Part shown: positions 17,078 to 25,148 of the stretch, piece by piece
Numbering within the stretch: position 1 is the stretch's first letter
Layout of the letters: the number at the start of each line of letters is the position of its first letter
NCBI GenBank assembly: GCA_902362715.1
Contig: CABIXN010000007.1
Coordinates: forward strand, 1-64,000
DNA: 64,000 nt
From: Lachnospiraceae bacterium
GTDB taxonomy: Bacteria; Bacillota; Clostridia; Lachnospirales; Lachnospiraceae
Reading direction: 5' to 3'
Program-made: the position numbers and the translations under genes
Notes under the pieces: generated by a model
The model's input: the letters and a program-made list of their open reading frames with translations, nothing else
Told to the model about the DNA's origin: nothing
Databases searched by the model: none

Positions 17078-17431
17078 TTATCCCTGCCGCTCATCATCCG
17101 GCAGTACAGTTTCAATCTCCAGATTCTCTGCCAGCATCCAGTTGATCTGACGAATCATTTTACAGACAGTGCTCTCTGCCTCCAGATAATTCCACACGGC
17201 ATCATTTCTGAACTCATTATATTCCTTTTGAAGCTGGTCCAGTTCCGAAAAAAGATCTATACGGTCACCGCTGTTTTGCAGCTCATAGTTCCTTTTCTTA
17301 AACTCATAAAGCTTCTGCACTTTTTCCGGATACTGCCTGATTTCACTCCGGGCTTTCTGGTATCTTTGATATTCACTGCTGTTTTTTACTGCTGCCAGAA
17401 AAGAATTTGCAGCTTTCTCAATATCGTTCAT
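17078..17431 (-). CDS. YlbF/YmcA family protein
   Basis: A helical protein of the YlbF family (PF06133); family members form the Y-complex that influences RNase Y activity, competence and biofilm formation in B. subtilis. It lacks the cysteines that carry the iron-sulfur clusters of that complex except one. I prefer the ATG at 17431 (117 residues), 9 nt after the RNase J stop with GGAGG overlapping that stop; an ATG at 17494 would give 138 residues but overlaps the RNase J gene by 55 nt. Placement next to RNase J suggests an RNA-turnover role. Confidence 0.75.
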   Translation of the reverse strand: MNDIEKAANSFLAAVKNSSEYQRYQKARSEIRQYPEKVQKLYEFKKRNYELQNSGDRIDLFSELDQLQKEYNEFRNDAVWNYLEAESTVCKMIRQINWMLAENLEIETVLPDDERQG

Positions 17432-17439
17432 GAAATGAT

Positions 17440-19104
17440 CTACACCTCCATTATAATCGGCATAATCATTGGTCTTCTCTTGGTTTTCTTCCATACATAC
17501 TCACCCAGAGAATCCTTAATTTCTGTCTTTATTTTACCCCAGTCGGTAATTCCTTTTTCAGAAATCTGATATACCGTATCATTTAATACATGCTGCGCCT
17601 CATCCATAAGACTTTCAGATCCTCTGACATAGACAAAACCTCTAGAAACAATATCCGGTCCAGCCAGTATCTGTCCGGAACCTGACTCTAATGTTAATAC
17701 CACAATAATAATGCCGTCTTCCGCAAGATGCTGGCGGTCTCTCATAACAATATTTCCTACGTCGCCAACCCCAAGACCGTCCACGAAAACTGCGCCTACC
17801 TGTACCTTATCTACTACCTTCGCTCCCTCTTCATCTAATTCCAGCACATCTCCGGAAGAGAGCATTAAAATATTTTCCTTGCTGATTCCAAGCTCCTGGG
17901 CAACCTGGGCCTGTGCTTTCCGGTGCTTATACTCACCGTGTACAGGAATAGAATATTTGGGCCGTACCAGAGAATAAATCAACTTCATTTCTTCCTGGCA
18001 GGCATGTCCGGATACATGAGTATCATGGAAGATAACCTCTGCTCCCTGAACATATAAATCATTAATTACTTTTGAAACAGCCTTTTCATTGCCCGGAATC
18101 GGATTGGAGCTGAATACAATCAGGTCGTTTGGCTGAATTTTTACCTTGCGGTGCATACCGCTGGCCATTCTAGACAACGCTGCTAACGGTTCCCCCTGGC
18201 TTCCGGTTGTAATCAAAACAGTTTTCTCATCCGGATAGTTTTTCAGCTGTTCAATCTCAATCAGAGTATTGTCTGGGATATTCAGATATCCCAGTTCAGA
18301 AGCAGTGGCAATAATATTTACCATACTCCTTCCCTCTACTACAACCTTCCGGTCAAACTTATAAGCCGTATTAATAATCTGCTGTACGCGGTCCACATTG
18401 GATGCAAAGGTAGCTACAATAATTCTGTTGTTTTTATGGTCACTGAATATATTGTCAAAGGTTTTTCCAACAGTCTTTTCAGACATAGTAAATCCCGGCC
18501 GCTCCGCATTGGTACTGTCACACATCAGCGCCAGCACGCCCTTCTTTCCAATCTCTCCAAAGCGCTGAAGATCAATGGCATCTCCATATACAGGCGTGTA
18601 ATCTACTTTAAAGTCTCCGGTGTGAACAATGGTGCCCGCACCGGAATAAATCGCAAGAGCTGCCGCATCCTGGATACTGTGGTTTGTCCGTATAAACTCC
18701 ACTCTGAAACACCCAAGATTAATATGCTGTCCATATTTCACAACTTTACGCTTTACTTTTGTCAGCATACTGTGTTCTTTTAATTTATGCTCAATAATCC
18801 CATTGGTCAGCTTTGTGGCATAAATAGGAACATTGATTTCTCTTAATACATACGGCAGAGCGCCGATATGATCCTCATGTCCGTGGGTAATAAAAAAGCC
18901 TTTTACCTTTTCAATATTATCTCTTAAATATGTGATGTCCGGGATTACCAGGTCAATTCCCAGCATATCATCCTCCGGGAATGATAAACCGCAGTCCACG
19001 ACAATAATACTGTCTTCGTATTCAAAGGCAGTAATGTTCATTCCAATGGCTTCTAATCCGCCCAGTGGAATAATCCGTAATTTACTTTTCTTTGTATTGC
19101 TCAA
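17440..19104 (-). CDS. rnj: Ribonuclease J
   Basis: A beta-CASP metallo-beta-lactamase RNase with both endonuclease and 5'-to-3' exonuclease activity in mRNA decay and 16S rRNA maturation. The zinc motif THGHEDHIGALPY and later HTGDFK, HVSGHA and PVHGEYKHR blocks are intact, and the length (554 residues) equals that of RNase J1. No ATG fits; GGAGG stands 7 nt before a TTG at 19104, giving (M)SNTKKSKLRIIPLGG, so a TTG start is inferred. Only one RNase J gene is in the window. Confidence 0.93.
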   Translation of the reverse strand: MSNTKKSKLRIIPLGGLEAIGMNITAFEYEDSIIVVDCGLSFPEDDMLGIDLVIPDITYLRDNIEKVKGFFITHGHEDHIGALPYVLREINVPIYATKLTNGIIEHKLKEHSMLTKVKRKVVKYGQHINLGCFRVEFIRTNHSIQDAAALAIYSGAGTIVHTGDFKVDYTPVYGDAIDLQRFGEIGKKGVLALMCDSTNAERPGFTMSEKTVGKTFDNIFSDHKNNRIIVATFASNVDRVQQIINTAYKFDRKVVVEGRSMVNIIATASELGYLNIPDNTLIEIEQLKNYPDEKTVLITTGSQGEPLAALSRMASGMHRKVKIQPNDLIVFSSNPIPGNEKAVSKVINDLYVQGAEVIFHDTHVSGHACQEEMKLIYSLVRPKYSIPVHGEYKHRKAQAQVAQELGISKENILMLSSGDVLELDEEGAKVVDKVQVGAVFVDGLGVGDVGNIVMRDRQHLAEDGIIIVVLTLESGSGQILAGPDIVSRGFVYVRGSESLMDEAQHVLNDTVYQISEKGITDWGKIKTEIKDSLGEYVWKKTKRRPMIMPIIMEV

Positions 19105-19223
19105 AAAAGCACCTCCATTATTTCCGTTCAATTATTCTTTTTGTTTTCAATGTCTTAATGCCGGCGCAGGTTATTCTCCTGTCTCTCCCGCTTCAGCTTA
19201 AAACATTATCGTATCTTTTTCAT

Positions 19224-19481
19224 TTATCTTTCAATACCAACATCTTCCAGCATCTCCTCAAAAACTCTGGATATGGCATCAAGTTCCACGTCATCTTCTA
19301 CAAATTCATAGACAGTGTCCTCACCCTCTGTCTGAATCTCTTTTAAAATATATGCGTCAGAGTCCGCCTCCTCTTCTTCCGTTGCCAGAAGATAATTTCT
19401 GCCATTAATACAGGTCTGCTCTAACACAAATAATTCAATTGCTTCTCCGCTGTCCGGAGCGTTTAACATTATTTTTTCCAT
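19224..19481 (-). CDS. DUF1292 family protein (YrzB-like)
   Basis: A small acidic protein of 85 residues in the DUF1292 family, of unknown function. The pattern is typical: a hydrophobic beta-strand core (IELFVLEQTCINGRNYLLA), a glutamate-rich middle and a C-terminal YEFVEDDVELDAISRVFEEML. AGAGG precedes the ATG at 19481, 13 nt after the ruvX stop. The order ireB-ruvX-DUF1292 is conserved across Firmicutes (yrzL-yrrK-yrzB). Confidence 0.85.
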   Translation of the reverse strand: MEKIMLNAPDSGEAIELFVLEQTCINGRNYLLATEEEEADSDAYILKEIQTEGEDTVYEFVEDDVELDAISRVFEEMLEDVGIER

Positions 19482-19494
19482 ATTTTCCTCTAAA

Positions 19495-19923
19495 TTACAT
19501 CTGATTATGCAGATAATCCAGATAGCCCTGCAAAATAAAAGTGGCAGCCAGCTTATCGACATAATCTTTCCTGTCTTCTCTGCGGATGCCGCCTTCCATC
19601 ATTGCCCGGTCAGCCGCAACAGTTGTCAGCCTCTCATCCCACAATACTACCTCAAGCCCCGTACGCTTTTCTAACATCTCCTGAAACTGGAGGGTCTTCT
19701 CACAGCGTTCCCCCTGGGTATTGTTCATATTCTTGGGAAATCCCAGCACAATCTTATCAACTTCGTATGTTTCTTTTAATTCATCAATTCTTGCAAGAGT
19801 CTGCCGCAGCTTGCCGGGCGCTTTTCTGCGGATAATCTCCACCCCCTGGGCAGTAATTAACAAAGCATCGCTGACTGCAACTCCCACTGTCTTTGAACCA
19901 AAATCCAATCCCATAATACGCAT
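19495..19923 (-). CDS. ruvX: Putative pre-16S rRNA nuclease / Holliday junction resolvase-like YqgF
   Basis: The 142-residue RNase H-fold protein begins [19 protein letters not shown], with the first catalytic Asp, and has [17 protein letters not shown] and [15 protein letters not shown], with the other acidic residues expected of the YqgF family. Family members have been assigned either pre-16S rRNA 5'-end processing or Holliday junction resolution. It sits between ireB and DUF1292 with 11-13 nt gaps, a conserved cluster. The ribosome site (GGCGG) is moderate. Confidence 0.93.
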   Translation of the reverse strand: MRIMGLDFGSKTVGVAVSDALLITAQGVEIIRRKAPGKLRQTLARIDELKETYEVDKIVLGFPKNMNNTQGERCEKTLQFQEMLEKRTGLEVVLWDERLTTVAADRAMMEGGIRREDRKDYVDKLAATFILQGYLDYLHNQM

Positions 19924-19934
19924 ATCTTAACCGC

Positions 19935-20198
19935 CTATTCCCAGGAATGTTTTTTGATATAATATTTCAGCACTTCTTCTACTAGCTCATCCCGCTCAAT
20001 TTTCATCATCAGATTACGGGCATTCTTATAACTGGTAATGTAGGTTGGATCGCCGGACATGATATATCCAACAATCTGATTCACCGGATTGTAGCCTTTC
20101 TCAGACATTGCCTGATAAACGACTTCCAGAATATCGCTGATTCCCAGCTCCGGTTCCTTCTGTACTTTAAAATATTGTGTATGACTCATGTCCTGCAT
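19935..20198 (-). CDS. ireB: IreB family regulatory phosphoprotein (UPF0297)
   Basis: An 87-residue protein matching the UPF0297/YrzL family throughout ([51 protein letters not shown]). In Enterococcus the homologue IreB is a substrate of the PASTA kinase IreK and affects cephalosporin resistance. GAGG lies 8 nt before the ATG at 20198; an alternative ATG three codons in would give MSHTQYF, the common family start. It heads the ireB-ruvX-DUF1292 set. Confidence 0.92.
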   Translation of the reverse strand: MQDMSHTQYFKVQKEPELGISDILEVVYQAMSEKGYNPVNQIVGYIMSGDPTYITSYKNARNLMMKIERDELVEEVLKYYIKKHSWE

Positions 20199-20253
20199 AT
20201 TAATAACCTCATTCGCTTTTTATCCGTATGTCCAATAACATTTCTCTGTTATT

Positions 20254-21534
20254 TTAATATAAATCCCCCGAAAATTCAACCTCCATTATCTGATTTTCCA
20301 GATGCTCCCGGGTCTGCAGACTGACTTTTACATATTCTGGAGTGAATCCTTTCATATAGCGCTGCCCGTTTATTTCTTCCTCTTCTTCAAATAAAACAGA
20401 CACGCTTTTTCCCTGATACCAGCGGACAAACTCCTGTTTCAGCTTTTCTGCCAGAGCAATTAATCTGCTGCTGCGTTCATTTTTTAAATGATCTGAAACC
20501 TGCCCGGGCATAACAGCCGCACGGGTTCCTTTTCGTACCGAATACTTAAATACATGAATTTCATAAAATCTGATATCTTCGGCAAATGCAAGTGTCTCCT
20601 GAAACTCTTCTTTTGTTTCCCCGGGAAAACCAACGATAATGTCTGTAGTAAGTGCCGGATGTTCATAATAGGTTCTTAAAATCCGGCATTTGTCTTTGTA
20701 TTCTTCCGGCGTGTATTTCCGGTTCATACGTTTTAACACCGTACCGCTGCCGCTCTGTAAAGACAGATGAAAATGCGGGCAGACCTTTTTTAGTTTACTT
20801 AATTCCGAAACAAATTCATCTGTTATGATGCCCGGCTCTAAAGACCCCAGGCGAATCCGGCGGATGCCCTCAATCCCATGAAGGGTCTGAATCAATGTCA
20901 GCAGAGATTCTTTGTGGTCAAGCCCAAAGGAGCTTAAATGGATTCCGGTAAGCACCAGCTCCTGGTATCCGTTTTGTGCAAGACTTAACGCCTCTTTATA
21001 AATATCCTCTGTTTTTCTGCTGCGCACCCGGCCTCTTGCGTAAGGAATAATACAATAGCTGCAGAACTGGTTGCACCCGTCCTGGACTTTTATAAAAGCT
21101 CTTGTATGCTCTGCTGCTTTGGTAAGGTACAACTCTTCATATTCTATAACGCCCTGATTTACATCTATGAAGCGATGCTCGTTTTGATGCTCCTGTTCAA
21201 ATTTCCAAATCAGCTCAAGCAGATCTTTTTTGCAGTTATTTCCGATTAAAATATCTACCAGCGGATCTTTTTGGGCCTCTTCAAAGGCCGTCTGCACATA
21301 ACATCCGGTACCCACTACAATACTGTCCGGATTCATTTTTTTTGCCCGGTGAAGCATCTGCCGGGATTTTCTGTCTGCAATGTTTGTCACAGAACAGGTA
21401 TTCACTATATAGATATCAGCTTTTGCCGAAAACGGAACAATCTCATATCCCGCCCGCTCTAACATCTGCTGCATGGCTTCTGTCTCATAAGCATTGACTT
21501 TACATCCAAGATTATGCAATGCTGCTTTTTTCAT
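20254..21534 (-). CDS. mtaB: tRNA t6A37 methylthiotransferase
   Basis: Adds a methylthio group to N6-threonylcarbamoyladenosine 37 in tRNA. The 426-residue protein has an N-terminal UPF0004 domain beginning LHNLGCKVNAYETE with the auxiliary cluster cysteines (GCKVN, NTCSVTN, GTGCYVQ), a radical SAM core with CNQFCSYC, and a C-terminal TRAM-like region. The GCKVN start separates MtaB from MiaB and RimO. In B. subtilis mtaB (yqeV) follows rsmE; here nifS-thiI and the HPr-like gene lie between. Confidence 0.94.
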   Translation of the reverse strand: MKKAALHNLGCKVNAYETEAMQQMLERAGYEIVPFSAKADIYIVNTCSVTNIADRKSRQMLHRAKKMNPDSIVVGTGCYVQTAFEEAQKDPLVDILIGNNCKKDLLELIWKFEQEHQNEHRFIDVNQGVIEYEELYLTKAAEHTRAFIKVQDGCNQFCSYCIIPYARGRVRSRKTEDIYKEALSLAQNGYQELVLTGIHLSSFGLDHKESLLTLIQTLHGIEGIRRIRLGSLEPGIITDEFVSELSKLKKVCPHFHLSLQSGSGTVLKRMNRKYTPEEYKDKCRILRTYYEHPALTTDIIVGFPGETKEEFQETLAFAEDIRFYEIHVFKYSVRKGTRAAVMPGQVSDHLKNERSSRLIALAEKLKQEFVRWYQGKSVSVLFEEEEEINGQRYMKGFTPEYVKVSLQTREHLENQIMEVEFSGDLY

Positions 21535-21553
21535 TTTCTTTACCTCTATTTTA

Positions 21554-21582
21554 TTGACTTTTAGTTTGAAAAAAGTTACTAT
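21554..21582 (+). promoter_or_regulatory. Sigma-A promoter of the HPr-like gene
   Basis: TTGACT (21554-21559), 17-nt spacer, TACTAT (21577-21582), about 35 nt before the strong AGGAGG site of the gene. Confidence 0.65.
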
Positions 21583-21621
21583 TAATGCAGAATCAATTTA
21601 TTTTTCTAGGAGGACTAATAC

Positions 21622-21852
21622 ATGATTACAGTACAGATTTCATTAAATTCAATTGATAAAGTTAAAAGCTTTGTAAATACAATTACACAATTTGATTGTG
21701 ACTTTGACTTAATCTCCGGAAGATATGTGATTGATGCAAAATCTATTATGGGCATCTTCAGTCTGGATCTTTCCAAACCACTGGATCTTTCCATTCATAC
21801 ATCATCAAACTCAGATGCCATTATGGAGAAACTGAAACCATATATTATTTAA
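21622..21852 (+). CDS. HPr-like protein lacking the phosphocarrier histidine
   Basis: A 76-residue protein with the C-terminal half of HPr: DAKSIMGIFSLDLSKPLDL contains Ser41, which matches the regulatory Ser46 and its IMG neighbourhood. The N-terminal half has no histidine at all, so the His15 that accepts phosphate from enzyme I is absent. It could therefore be a Crh-type regulatory partner of HPr kinase/CcpA rather than a PTS carrier, or a relic. It stands alone with its own promoter, a strong AGGAGG site and a terminator. Confidence 0.8.
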   Translation: MITVQISLNSIDKVKSFVNTITQFDCDFDLISGRYVIDAKSIMGIFSLDLSKPLDLSIHTSSNSDAIMEKLKPYII

Positions 21853-21886
21853 TTTCAAAACAATCCAAGAATATACAAAGGAAAAA

Positions 21887-21917
21887 GGATCAGCAATTAT
21901 CTGCTGGTCCGTTTTTT
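21887..21917 (+). terminator. Terminator of the HPr-like gene
   Basis: GGATCAGCA (21887-21895) pairs with TGCTGGTCC (21902-21910), one G-U, around a 6-nt loop, followed by GTTTTTT (21911-21917). The T-run joins directly to the palindrome at 21917-21950. Confidence 0.85.
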
Positions 21918-21950
21918 ATACAATAGGAAATTAAAGTTTCCTATTGTATA
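21917..21950. repeat. TAGGAA palindrome, perfect 14-bp stem
   Basis: TATACAATAGGAAA (21917-21930) and TTTCCTATTGTATA (21937-21950) are exact inverse complements with a 6-nt loop. It starts in the T-run of the preceding terminator and belongs to the TAGGAA family also found at 13054-13107, 31799-31846, 39344-39367 and 45762-45786. Confidence 0.85.
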
Positions 21951-21967
21951 ACCCTCTCCTCAGGGAG

Positions 21968-22018
21968 GCGCACTGCTGCGGACAGCATATATGCTGCTGA
22001 TGCATCCGCCGCAGGCAG
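21968..22018. repeat. GC-rich hairpin module of the dispersed repeat
   Basis: CGCACTGCTGCGGA near the left end and TCCGCCGCAGGCAGG near the right end are imperfect inverted repeats, with an internal AGCATATATGCT palindrome. The left arm matches TCGCACTGCGGCGGA on the minus strand of the aroC terminator region (13 of 15 positions), and the right arm matches its CCGCCGCAGGC. It lies directly before the thiI stop. Confidence 0.6.
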
Positions 22019-22026
22019 GTTTCTTT

Positions 22027-23211
22027 TTATGCCTCCACTACAATTGTTTCTGTTGTCTCTATGGCTGTCTTCATCAGCTCATCAATTTTTTCCTGCAGTT
22101 TTGTTTCCGACTTTTTAATAATATTCAAATTCGGTTTTGTAACCGGATGCTTTGCCACAAAAATTGTACAGCAGTCTTCAAAGGGCTGGATGGAAGTTTC
22201 ATACGTTCCGATTTTCTCTGAAACAGCTATGATTTCATTTTTATCAAAACCAATCAGCGGACGGTATACAGGCATGGTGCATACTTCATTGGTGGCCGCA
22301 AGAGACTGCATGGTCTGGCTTGCCACCTGTCCGATACTTTCTCCGGTAATCAGTCCAAGACATCTGTCCTCTCCGGCAAAATGTTCTGCTATTTTCATCA
22401 TATAGCGCCGCATAATAATAGTCAGTTCCTCGTGGGGGCACTGATCATAGATGTACAGCTGAATATCTGTGAAATTTACAATCTTTAAATGAATGGGGCC
22501 GCTGTAACGGGCAACAATTTTTGCCAGATCAATTACCTTTTGTTTAGCGCGCTCGCTTGTATAAGGGGGGGCATGAAAATAAACAGCGTCAATCTGAACG
22601 CCCCTCTTTGCGATCATATAACCCGCCACCGGACTATCAATTCCTCCTGAAAGCAGAAGCATTGCTTTTCCGTTGGTTCCCACCGGCATTCCTCCCGGGC
22701 CCGGAAGAATTATCGAATAGATATTGATCATATTTCGGATTTCAATATTTAACATAATATCCGGCTGATGAACGTCTACCTTCATTTCCGGATATGCATC
22801 CAGAATGATTCCTCCCAGTTCCATATTAATTTCCTGTGAATCCAGCGGGAAATTCTTTCTGGCTCTTCTGGAATTGACTTTAAAGGTTTTGTTTTTATCG
22901 GGATAAACCTGCTCCAGATAAGCAAGAACATCTTTTGACAACTGCTCAAAGCCCTGATCCTCCACCTGAACCATAGGGCAGACGCCAACAACACCAAAGA
23001 CTCTTGTCATGGCCTCCATAGCCTCATCATAATCATATTCTCCCTTTGCATTGACATAAATGCGTCCTTGCTCTTTTGTAATCTCAAACTCACCTTCCAC
23101 CGGTTTTAATGAAAATGTAAGCTGGGAAACCAGTGCATCCTCAAACAGATAACGGTTCTTTCCCTTAATACCGATTTCTCCGTATTTTATCAAAAATGAA
23201 TGAAATATCAT
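22027..23211 (-). CDS. thiI: tRNA 4-thiouridine synthase ThiI
   Basis: Transfers sulfur to uridine 8 of tRNA. The 394-residue protein has the N-terminal ferredoxin-like and THUMP domains, then the PP-loop ATP pyrophosphatase motif LLLSGGIDSPVAGYMI and a conserved Cys region (FEDCCTIFVAKHP). It is the short form without a C-terminal rhodanese domain, so sulfur is expected directly from a cysteine desulfurase; the gene 15 nt upstream encodes one. AGGAG precedes the ATG. Confidence 0.95.
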   Translation of the reverse strand: MIFHSFLIKYGEIGIKGKNRYLFEDALVSQLTFSLKPVEGEFEITKEQGRIYVNAKGEYDYDEAMEAMTRVFGVVGVCPMVQVEDQGFEQLSKDVLAYLEQVYPDKNKTFKVNSRRARKNFPLDSQEINMELGGIILDAYPEMKVDVHQPDIMLNIEIRNMINIYSIILPGPGGMPVGTNGKAMLLLSGGIDSPVAGYMIAKRGVQIDAVYFHAPPYTSERAKQKVIDLAKIVARYSGPIHLKIVNFTDIQLYIYDQCPHEELTIIMRRYMMKIAEHFAGEDRCLGLITGESIGQVASQTMQSLAATNEVCTMPVYRPLIGFDKNEIIAVSEKIGTYETSIQPFEDCCTIFVAKHPVTKPNLNIIKKSETKLQEKIDELMKTAIETTETIVVEA

Positions 23212-23226
23212 AATGTTCTCCTCTTT

Positions 23227-24381
23227 TTAATGCCTGCGGTATCTTTGAAGCATGGGAACTAACTTTGAAAGTTCCTTCAATGTATATGTAATCTCTTCTG
23301 GCTGCGTGTGGATGCTGAAACTAAAACGGATGGCTGACTCCTGAAGCTCTCTTGGCAGTCCAATGCTTTGCAGAGTACTGCTCACCGAAGGGTGATTAGA
23401 GGCGCAGGCGCTTCCAGCAGATACATAAATCCCACAATCCTCCAGCGCATGAAGCAGCACTTCGCTTCTAACCCCCTTAAAACTGACACTTACAATCTGC
23501 GGCGCCGAATCTCTTCCTGTTTTTCCATTTACAACTGCGCCTTCCACCGCCTGTACACCCTGCACAAACTGCTGCTTTATTTTATATAGATGGTCTATTT
23601 TTTCATCAAAGTCTTCATATGCTTCCTGAGCCGCCAGTCCCAGTCCTGCAATGCCAGGTGTATTTAACGTACCCGGACGCAGATCACGCTGCTGTCCTCC
23701 CCCGAAACTGATGGGTTTTATTTTTGTGTTTTCTCTGATATATAAAAATCCGATTCCTTTGGGACCATGTATTTTATGTCCGCTGACAGACATCAAATCA
23801 ATCCCCAGTCTTTTAGGTACAATTTTATATTTTCCATAAGCCTGAATAGCATCCACATGAACCAGGGTTTTAGGATTTTTCTTATGAATGATTTCTGCCG
23901 CCTCTTCAATGGGTTCTGCTGCTCCCATTTCATTATTTACCATCATCATGGAAACAAGTATCGTATCCTCACAGACTGCTTCCTTTAACTGCTCTAGATC
24001 AAGGATTCCATCCCGGTCTGCCTTCAGATAGGTAATCCGAAACCCCTGCTCCTCTAAAAAAAGCATGGTATTTTTCACAGAAGGGTGCTCCACAGAGGTG
24101 GTAATCAGATGCATCCCCGCCCGGCGGTTGGCCATAGCAGCCCCAATCAGAGCCAGATTGTTGGACTCTGTCCCTCCGGATGTAAATATAATTTCTTTTT
24201 CCGAACAGCGGAGAGTTTTTGCGATCTGAGACGCCGCCGTTTTGATATACCGCTCCGCTTCCACGCCCTTCATATGCATGGAAGAAGCATTTCCATAGTC
24301 AGAAATCAAAACTTTCATCATCAAATCTTTGACGGTCTCTGAACACTTTGTTGTAGCTGAATTATCTAAATAAGCTTCCAT
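23227..24381 (-). CDS. nifZ: Cysteine desulfurase, NifS/IscS-like, partner of ThiI
   Basis: Takes sulfur from cysteine as an enzyme-bound persulfide, using PLP. The 384-residue protein has the PLP lysine K203 (VSGHKIHGPKG), and the catalytic loop Cys326 in YVSAGSACASNHPS. Adjacent thiI makes tRNA thiolation its likely destination, as for B. subtilis NifZ; the symbol is assigned by that context and is tentative. The ATG at 24381 has CAGGAG 8 nt upstream. It follows rsmE by 5 nt. Confidence 0.9.
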   Translation of the reverse strand: MEAYLDNSATTKCSETVKDLMMKVLISDYGNASSMHMKGVEAERYIKTAASQIAKTLRCSEKEIIFTSGGTESNNLALIGAAMANRRAGMHLITTSVEHPSVKNTMLFLEEQGFRITYLKADRDGILDLEQLKEAVCEDTILVSMMMVNNEMGAAEPIEEAAEIIHKKNPKTLVHVDAIQAYGKYKIVPKRLGIDLMSVSGHKIHGPKGIGFLYIRENTKIKPISFGGGQQRDLRPGTLNTPGIAGLGLAAQEAYEDFDEKIDHLYKIKQQFVQGVQAVEGAVVNGKTGRDSAPQIVSVSFKGVRSEVLLHALEDCGIYVSAGSACASNHPSVSSTLQSIGLPRELQESAIRFSFSIHTQPEEITYTLKELSKLVPMLQRYRRH

Positions 24382-24386
24382 CACAC

Positions 24387-25136
24387 TTACTCCTGCATTT
24401 CTTTCATTTCAATGGCTGACATCACAAGAGACATCACACAAATCCCTGCCGTATCGGTTCTTAAAATCCGCTTGCCAAGGGATATGACCTCCATGGACGC
24501 TCTGGCAGCCGCAATCTCCTCTTCTGAAAATCCGCCTTCGGGACCGATGATCACACTTACAGACTTTCCCGGTTCTATTGCATCAAGAGCCTCCTTTGTA
24601 GCTTTCATTCCCCGTTCATTTTCATAAGGAACCAGATTAATCTCACAGGTTTTGGCATACTGAAGGGCATCCCGGTAACTCATAACAGGATGTATCTGTG
24701 GGATCATACTCCGCTTGGACTGCTTTGCAGCGCTCTCTGCAATCGCCTGCCAGCGGCGGATTTTGTTGGCTGCTTTTTTTTCATCCAGCTTCACCACGCA
24801 GTATTTCATGGCAACCGGAATAATCTCATACACCCCAAGCTCCACAGCCTTTTCTATTACCATTTCCATCCGGTCTCCTTTTGGAAGCGCCTGAAACAGA
24901 TAAATTTTAGAAGACAGTTCCGTCAATACGGCCTCTTCCTGTAAAATATCTGCCTGTACAAAATCTTCTCCAACCTCTGCAACCGCACAGTACAAATTCT
25001 GTCCTCCCGTGCTGCTGATTCTGATTTTCTCACCGCACTTCATGCGGAGCACATTTCTGATATGATTCACATCAGAGCCGGTAATAGTTACATACTCCTT
25101 ACCGATCTGACTATCATCTACAAAAAACTGATGCAT
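24387..25136 (-). CDS. rsmE: 16S rRNA m3U1498 methyltransferase
   Basis: SPOUT-family methyltransferase of 249 residues. It has an N-terminal PUA-like domain (HHIRNVLRMKCGEKI-type block at about 25-40) and a C-terminal knot with IIGPEGGFSEEEI and LGKRILRTDTAG, both diagnostic for RsmE. It methylates N3 of U1498 in 16S rRNA. It lies 12 nt after prmA, the same pairing as in B. subtilis (yqeT-yqeU). Confidence 0.95.
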   Translation of the reverse strand: MHQFFVDDSQIGKEYVTITGSDVNHIRNVLRMKCGEKIRISSTGGQNLYCAVAEVGEDFVQADILQEEAVLTELSSKIYLFQALPKGDRMEMVIEKAVELGVYEIIPVAMKYCVVKLDEKKAANKIRRWQAIAESAAKQSKRSMIPQIHPVMSYRDALQYAKTCEINLVPYENERGMKATKEALDAIEPGKSVSVIIGPEGGFSEEEIAAARASMEVISLGKRILRTDTAGICVMSLVMSAIEMKEMQE

Positions 25137-25148
25137 TGATTCACCTGC

